From NCBI GenBank assembly GCA_944364705.1, contig CALVWH010000023.1, positions 1 to 8,871 on the forward strand: a DNA stretch of 8,871 nucleotides. The letters run 5' to 3'. The DNA comes from an uncultured Bacilli bacterium. Lineage in GTDB: Bacteria; Bacillota_I; Bacilli_A; RF39; UBA660. Shown here piece by piece: positions 5,775 through 8,871 of this stretch (its first letter is position 1; the number at the start of each line of letters is the position of its first letter). The notes under the pieces are model-generated. The model saw only the letters and a list, made by a program, of their open reading frames with translations, was not told the origin of the DNA and ran no database searches. The position numbers were made by a program, and so were the translations under genes.

Positions 5775-6458
5775 TTGACAGAAGATAATTGCATTTTATC
5801 AAAAAAAGATGAACCAGTGAATTACTTAAAAATAGAATCAAATGTAATTTTATACAACAATGACCAACAAGCAAATATTAGAGCATCGGTTTCTTCGAAT
5901 AGTGAAATTGAAGAAGTTTTATATCAAAAAGGAAAAGTTGAAATTGATGAAATTTTAAAAAATGGAACAAAAATGACGTTTGAAAATTCATTTTATATGG
6001 TTTATGATTTAACAGAAAATGGGTATTATACGATTTATGATAAAGATAAAGACGGACAAATTGCGATTTCTTATGTTTTGGTGGAAGGCCTAATTGTTTT
6101 AGAGGGAGATTTTGAGGACCTTTATGCATCTGGAACTTTTGGAAAATTAGAAAATCAATTTCTTGATTGGCAACGGCCATTAGAAATTCAAACCAAACCA
6201 GGCGTTAAAATCGTAGATGCTCGTTATGATCGAGGATATTTTTACAGTTCTATAACAGAATTTGAAGAAAATCCTTCATTTGGTACAAAAATAGATTTTA
6301 CGGATGATCATTTATCTTTTACTGCGAAAGGATTATGGCTTCAGTGTGTAACAATCTATGTTCGCTATGAGTATCAAGAAGAAATAAGACCTGGTGTCTA
6401 TGAGAATAGAACCGTTTCTAAATTATATAAATCAAAGTTTTCAAATTATTTTAATTAA
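5775..6458 (+). CDS. Prepilin-like protein 1, C-terminal part downstream of the TAG
   Basis: This lies in the same frame as the preceding prepilin fragment and is open from 5754 to the TAA at 6456-6458, so it reads as the distal half of one broken gene. The first residues (VVELTEDNC) match the FELNTDEC end of the pilin at 7270. The rest, about 215 residues, has no hydrophobic segment and is rich in beta-prone stretches. The phrase DLTENGYYTIYDKDKDGQIAISYVLV resembles repeats in bacterial Ig-like surface domains. On its own it has no secretion signal, so a separately made product would stay in the cytoplasm. A TTG at 5775 lies 8 nt after AAGG (5763-5766), so weak re-initiation after the TAG is conceivable. 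The alternatives are a recent nonsense mutation, stop readthrough, or a sequence error. Confidence 0.7.
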   Translation: MTEDNCILSKKDEPVNYLKIESNVILYNNDQQANIRASVSSNSEIEEVLYQKGKVEIDEILKNGTKMTFENSFYMVYDLTENGYYTIYDKDKDGQIAISYVLVEGLIVLEGDFEDLYASGTFGKLENQFLDWQRPLEIQTKPGVKIVDARYDRGYFYSSITEFEENPSFGTKIDFTDDHLSFTAKGLWLQCVTIYVRYEYQEEIRPGVYENRTVSKLYKSKFSNYFN

Positions 6459-6479
6459 GAAGAGTTTTCTTCTTTTTTT
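6457..6479 (+). terminator. Intrinsic terminator after prepilin gene 1
   Basis: AAGAAGA (6457-6463) pairs with TCTTCTT (6468-6474) around the loop GTTT, with T residues to 6479. The stem starts on the last two bases of the TAA stop. Confidence 0.75.
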
Positions 6480-6488
6480 GTTCTTTTC

Positions 6489-6517
6489 TTGACTTTCAAA
6501 CAAATCTTTTTTATACT
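6489..6517 (+). promoter_or_regulatory. Sigma-A-type promoter of the three-gene pilin operon
   Basis: TTGACT (6489-6494) and TATACT (6512-6517) are 17 nt apart. A second -10-like TATAAT sits at 6518-6523 with a poorer -35 (TTCAAA, 6495-6500). Transcription would start near 6524, only about 11 nt before the ATG at 6535, so the leader is essentially the ribosome site GGGTGG. Confidence 0.75.
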
Positions 6518-6534
6518 TATAATAGGGTGGAAAT

Positions 6535-6897
6535 ATGAATAAAAAAGGTTTTACACTTATTGAAATCTTAGCCGTTGTTGTTATTTTGGCAATGCTTGGA
6601 ACAATTCTAACATTTGTTATTAATGGTTATATTAATAATTCTAGAGACGATTTGTATGAAACACAAAAAAGAAATATTGAGGAAGCAGCAAGAGCTTGGG
6701 GAGCAGAACATATAGAAATGCTTCCAACTCAAGGATCTGAAAATGTCGAAGTTACCCTTGAACAATTAGTAAGGGATGGTTTTTTAGATGAGGTCCCATC
6801 AAATCCTCGAACAAAAGAACCTTTTTCTTTAGAAACGACGGTAGTAATTTCTTACGATGGTACAAAATTTAAATATTCTGTAAATTTGGTAGAATAG
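6535..6897 (+). CDS. Prepilin-like protein 2 (GFTLIE class)
   Basis: This is a 120-residue prepilin with leader MNKKG, cleavage before FTLIE, mature Glu5, a hydrophobic helix (about 6-28) and a small globular domain. The body carries the pattern DDLYETQKRNIEEAARAW, then a short LEQLVRDGFLDEVPSNP segment and a closing beta stretch. The genes at 6906 and 7977 share this pattern, so the three are paralogues. It would be a membrane-stored subunit that a prepilin peptidase matures for a type IV pilus or pseudopilus; the assembly proteins are not in the window. It is the first gene of an operon: the next starts 8 nt after this stop and the third 1 nt after that. GGGTGG provides the ribosome site. 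Major or minor pilin status cannot be decided from sequence. Confidence 0.9.
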   Translation: MNKKGFTLIEILAVVVILAMLGTILTFVINGYINNSRDDLYETQKRNIEEAARAWGAEHIEMLPTQGSENVEVTLEQLVRDGFLDEVPSNPRTKEPFSLETTVVISYDGTKFKYSVNLVE

Positions 6898-6905
6898 GTG
6901 AAAAT

Positions 6906-7268
6906 ATGAAAAAACATGGATTTACATTAATTGAATTGCTTGGAGTTCTTGTAATATTAGCTTTGTTAGCACTTCTAGTTTCTCCAGTAATCAAAAAACA
7001 AGTAACGGATTCTAGAGAAAATTTATATCAAATGCAAATAGAAAACATTGTCAATGCTTCTAAAAACTGGGCAGCAGATCATACGGGTGATTTACCAAGT
7101 ACAGAAGGACAAACAAAACAAATAACACTAAAAGATTTACAAGACGGTGGATATCTACCAGAAGATTTTTTAAATACAGATAATGAACAAAAGTTGAATG
7201 AAAACACAAAAATTACGATTACAGCTCATAACAATACTTATACATATACAGTAGAGGAGAGCGCATGA
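6906..7268 (+). CDS. Prepilin-like protein 3 (GFTLIE class)
   Basis: This is a 120-residue prepilin with leader MKKHG, FTLIE processing site and a hydrophobic helix (about 6-30). The SRENLYQMQIENIVNASKNW block corresponds to the DDLYETQKRNIEEAARAW block of the preceding gene. A LKDLQDGGYLPEDFL segment and a Thr-rich beta end (ITITAHNNTYTYTVE) follow. The ribosome site AGGTG (6896-6900) overlaps the TAG of the upstream gene, so translation is probably coupled. It ends in TGA one base before the next gene's ATG. The relation to prepilin 2 suggests tandem duplication followed by strong divergence. Confidence 0.9.
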   Translation: MKKHGFTLIELLGVLVILALLALLVSPVIKKQVTDSRENLYQMQIENIVNASKNWAADHTGDLPSTEGQTKQITLKDLQDGGYLPEDFLNTDNEQKLNENTKITITAHNNTYTYTVEESA

Positions 7269-7269
7269 A

Positions 7270-7680
7270 ATGAAAAAAAAAGGATTTACATTAATTGAAT
7301 TATTAGCTATTATTGTGGTTATTGGAATTGTTGCTTTAATTGCAATTCCTAACGTTTTAAATGTAATTGAAAATTCACAAAAAAAAGCATTTTTGTTAGA
7401 TAGCCGAAATATTTTTAACATCGTAAATCAATATGTTACCGATAGTGGGATTTCTGGTAGATTTACCATTAATAATGGAAAAGCATCCGTTGATGGAATG
7501 GAAATTCCTACTTCTGATTTAAAAATCGAAAAAACACAATATACTGGGTATGTAGAAATCATTGATAATTCATTTTCATCTGCAATTTATGGAGACCGTT
7601 GGTGTGCAGTGCGAAATGCAAATGATAATGAATATCATTTGTTTGAGCTAAATACCGATGAATGTAACGATGCTAGATAA
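7270..7680 (+). CDS. Prepilin-like protein 4 (GFTLIE class, cysteine-pair type)
   Basis: This is a 136-residue prepilin with leader MKKKG, FTLIE processing site and a hydrophobic helix (about 6-28). Its body differs from prepilins 2 and 3 and resembles prepilin 1. Both end in a two-cysteine region, here GDRWCAVRNANDNEYHLFELNTDEC, which could close a C-terminal disulfide loop as in type IV pilin D-regions (inference). The true start is ATG 7270, 10 nt after GAGGAG (7254-7259). An earlier ATG at 7265 opens only the two-codon frame ATGAAATGA. It is the last gene of the 6535-7680 operon, with a terminator stem beginning on its stop codon. Confidence 0.9.
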   Translation: MKKKGFTLIELLAIIVVIGIVALIAIPNVLNVIENSQKKAFLLDSRNIFNIVNQYVTDSGISGRFTINNGKASVDGMEIPTSDLKIEKTQYTGYVEIIDNSFSSAIYGDRWCAVRNANDNEYHLFELNTDECNDAR

Positions 7681-7712
7681 AAGAAAGAAGATTTTTTCTT
7701 CTTCTTTCTTTT
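7679..7712 (+). terminator. Intrinsic terminator of the pilin operon
   Basis: A perfect 13-bp stem, AAAAGAAAGAAGA (7679-7691) with TCTTCTTTCTTTT (7700-7712), has an 8-nt loop. The final T residues are part of the stem and no longer T tail follows, so the U-tract is short. It overlaps the TAA stop. Confidence 0.65.
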
Positions 7713-7732
7713 CATGAATTAGAAAAAACGCC

Positions 7733-7761
7733 TTGACAAAGAAAGCAAATTATCGTAAACT
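7733..7761 (+). promoter_or_regulatory. Promoter of the tRNA-Ser gene
   Basis: A perfect TTGACA (7733-7738) and TAAACT (7756-7761, 4/6) are 17 nt apart. The start would be near 7768, a few bases before the mature tRNA. Confidence 0.7.
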
Positions 7762-7771
7762 ATTGTTAGTT

Positions 7772-7862
7772 GGAGCAGTACTCAAGAGGCTGAAGAGGCG
7801 CCCCTGCTAAGGGTGTAGGTCGGGCAACTGGCGCGAGGGTTCAAATCCCTCCTGCTCCGCCA
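7772..7862 (+). tRNA. tRNA-Ser (anticodon GCT)
   Basis: The acceptor stem GGAGCAG (7772-7778) pairs with CTGCTCC (7852-7858). The D stem is CTC/GAG. The anticodon arm CGCCC-CTGCTAA-GGGTG places GCT at 7806-7808, which reads AGC/AGU serine codons. A long variable arm typical of class II tRNAs follows, then the T arm GAGGG-TTCAAAT-CCCTC, discriminator G and an encoded CCA (7860-7862). The 91-nt length suits tRNA-Ser. It has its own promoter and terminator, so it is independent of the surrounding pilin genes. Confidence 0.97.
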
Positions 7863-7872
7863 TAAGAAAGTT

Positions 7873-7896
7873 AACCTAGAGATTCTAGGTTTTTTT
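7873..7896 (+). terminator. Intrinsic terminator of the tRNA gene
   Basis: AACCTAGA (7873-7880) pairs with TCTAGGTT (7884-7891) around the loop GAT, with a T run to 7896. Confidence 0.85.
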
Positions 7897-7919
7897 ATTT
7901 TCTTTTTTGAATTATTTTG

Positions 7920-7948
7920 TTGAAAAAGTGTTATTTTTCGTTTATAAT
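7920..7948 (+). promoter_or_regulatory. Sigma-A-type promoter of prepilin gene 5
   Basis: TTGAAA (7920-7925) and a perfect TATAAT (7943-7948) are 17 nt apart. The start would be near 7955, about 22 nt before the gene and just ahead of the ribosome site AGGAAGGTG. Confidence 0.8.
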
Positions 7949-7976
7949 AGAAATAGAAAATAGGAAGGTGCGTCAT

Positions 7977-8871
7977 ATGAGGAAAAATGGATTTACCATT
8001 ATCGAGGTTTTAGGAGTCGTTGTTATTTTAAGCGTACTTGCGATTGTTATTTATCCAGTGATTACTGGAAATATAAATAAAGCAAAAGAGGAATTATATC
8101 AAGTAAATGTCGATGAAATTGAAACGGCAGCAAGAAGTTGGCTGGATCAATATTCTGGGAGTTTGCCAGAGGATAGTTTTGTCATTTATTTGTCTGATTT
8201 AAAATCTGCTGGTTTAATTGATAAAGATATTACAAATCCAAAAACAAATAATAAGTTTGCAGATGATATGGAAATTGAAATTGTCTATGACGAAGAAACT
8301 GATTCCTATAAAGTAATTGTTCACCCAGATACTGGAACGGAATATGAAGACGTTGAAGATAAAAAACCATTTATATTAATAAAAAACTTTAAAGTCGAAT
8401 ATGTTGAAATTGGCAAAGATCCTTATGTTTTAAAATATGATTCAGAGGATATAGAAGCAATTTATACCGATGGTAGTGCGGTGGATCCTAAAGATATTAT
8501 TATAAGATATGTAACTTATAAAAAGAATACGGATGGAAATTATGAACTTGTTGGAGATGCTGATGGAGAGATGGTAGATACCGAAGGATCAAAAGATTTA
8601 GCAATCAATGATTTTTATCGCTACGATGTTATTTATGAAGTTATTCATAATGGTGTTACAACGAGAGCAAAAAGACAAATTATAGTAAGAGATACTACAC
8701 CACCAGATTTACAAATTCCAGTAAATCAAGTGATTTCTAGATATGAAAAAAACTATAATATTATGCAAGGTGTTAGTGTTTCTGATAATTCTTGTGAAGG
8801 ATTATCAGATTCCGAAAAAAATACTTGTAATAATAAAATTTATACGTCAATGAAAACGTATGGAAATGTTA
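7977..8871 (+). CDS. Prepilin-like protein 5, large, with C-terminal Ig-like extension (3' end outside window)
   Basis: The frame is open for 298 codons and runs off the window. It starts with ATG 7977, 6 nt after AGGAAGGTG. The leader MRKNG precedes FTIIEVLGVVVIL, a prepilin processing site with mature Glu5 and a hydrophobic helix. Residues about 38-125 repeat the plan of prepilins 2 and 3 (EELYQVNVDEIETAARSW, then LSDLKSAGLIDKDITNPKT). Beyond that, instead of ending, the protein continues into beta-rich sequence with a DTTPPDLQIP motif near residue 241, the usual hinge between bacterial Ig-like domains, and then VSDNSCEG...KNTC with two close cysteines. This looks like a pilin-anchored surface or adhesive subunit that would sit at a pilus tip (inference). 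It has its own promoter, separate from the operon before the tRNA. Confidence 0.88.
   Translation, partial: MRKNGFTIIEVLGVVVILSVLAIVIYPVITGNINKAKEELYQVNVDEIETAARSWLDQYSGSLPEDSFVIYLSDLKSAGLIDKDITNPKTNNKFADDMEIEIVYDEETDSYKVIVHPDTGTEYEDVEDKKPFILIKNFKVEYVEIGKDPYVLKYDSEDIEAIYTDGSAVDPKDIIIRYVTYKKNTDGNYELVGDADGEMVDTEGSKDLAINDFYRYDVIYEVIHNGVTTRAKRQIIVRDTTPPDLQIPVNQVISRYEKNYNIMQGVSVSDNSCEGLSDSEKNTCNNKIYTSMKTYGNV

Noticed and set aside
5878..6180. 100-codon minus-strand open frame
   Set aside because: It is a shadow of the C-terminal half of prepilin 1; composition (Phe/Leu/Gln-rich) reflects the complement of AT-rich coding DNA.
7170..7421. 83-codon minus-strand open frame
   Set aside because: It is antisense to the conserved prepilin helix region of genes 3 and 4, with no independent support.
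7782..7976. 64-codon minus-strand open frame containing WRSRRDLNPR
   Set aside because: It is the antisense of the tRNA-Ser gene and its terminator; this peptide is a familiar artefact of annotating tRNA complements.
1..8871. CRISPR array, insertion sequence or toxin-antitoxin module
   Set aside because: I saw no regularly spaced repeats, no transposase with terminal inverted repeats and no small gene pair of that type; the only mobile signal is the recombinase end at the left.

Overview
The window is a stretch of chromosome from a low-GC Gram-positive bacterium (Bacillota; probably an uncultured Bacilli- or Clostridia-type lineage, which the sequence alone cannot narrow further). The evidence is the AT-rich coding, Shine-Dalgarno sites of the AAGGAGG type, sigma-A-type promoters, a glmS ribozyme in front of glmS, and cell-wall genes of Gram-positive type. 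Tryptophan is encoded by TGG, and TGA closes one pilin gene, so the standard bacterial code (table 11) fits.

Layout. (1) Positions 1-383: the 3' end of a large serine recombinase gene, very AT-rich, running directly into the middle of a penicillin-binding protein gene. This looks like the right end (attR) of an integrated mobile element that has split a class B PBP (SpoVD/FtsI type). Only the KTG motif and one PASTA domain of the PBP remain here. (2) 1042-2117: a terminator at the PBP stop codon, then mraY and its terminator. (3) 2098-4124: a promoter whose -35 box lies in the mraY terminator, a leader hairpin, a glmS ribozyme, glmS (true start at 2309, after the ribozyme) and a terminator. 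(4) 4151-5239, minus strand: an ftsW-type SEDS glycosyltransferase, convergent with glmS. (5) 5312-8871: a type IV pilin-like cluster of five genes in three transcription units, with a self-contained tRNA-Ser(GCT) gene between the fourth and fifth genes.

Function. MraY makes lipid I, GlmS supplies glucosamine-6-phosphate for UDP-GlcNAc, FtsW polymerises lipid II and the PBP crosslinks, so the left half is a peptidoglycan block. The right half encodes small prepilins with GFTLIE-type leaders. They fall into two paralogous groups: three proteins sharing an LY..Q...I..AA..W pattern, and two sharing a C-terminal cysteine pair. Two of the five have long C-terminal extensions that look Ig-like and could be tip or adhesive subunits. 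No pilus assembly ATPase, platform protein or prepilin peptidase lies in the window.

Most notable points: the recombinase/PBP junction; an in-frame TAG that splits the first pilin gene exactly where its paralogue has a sense codon; a compact glmS ribozyme hidden under an over-long open frame; a promoter nested in a terminator; and intrinsic terminators built onto stop codons.
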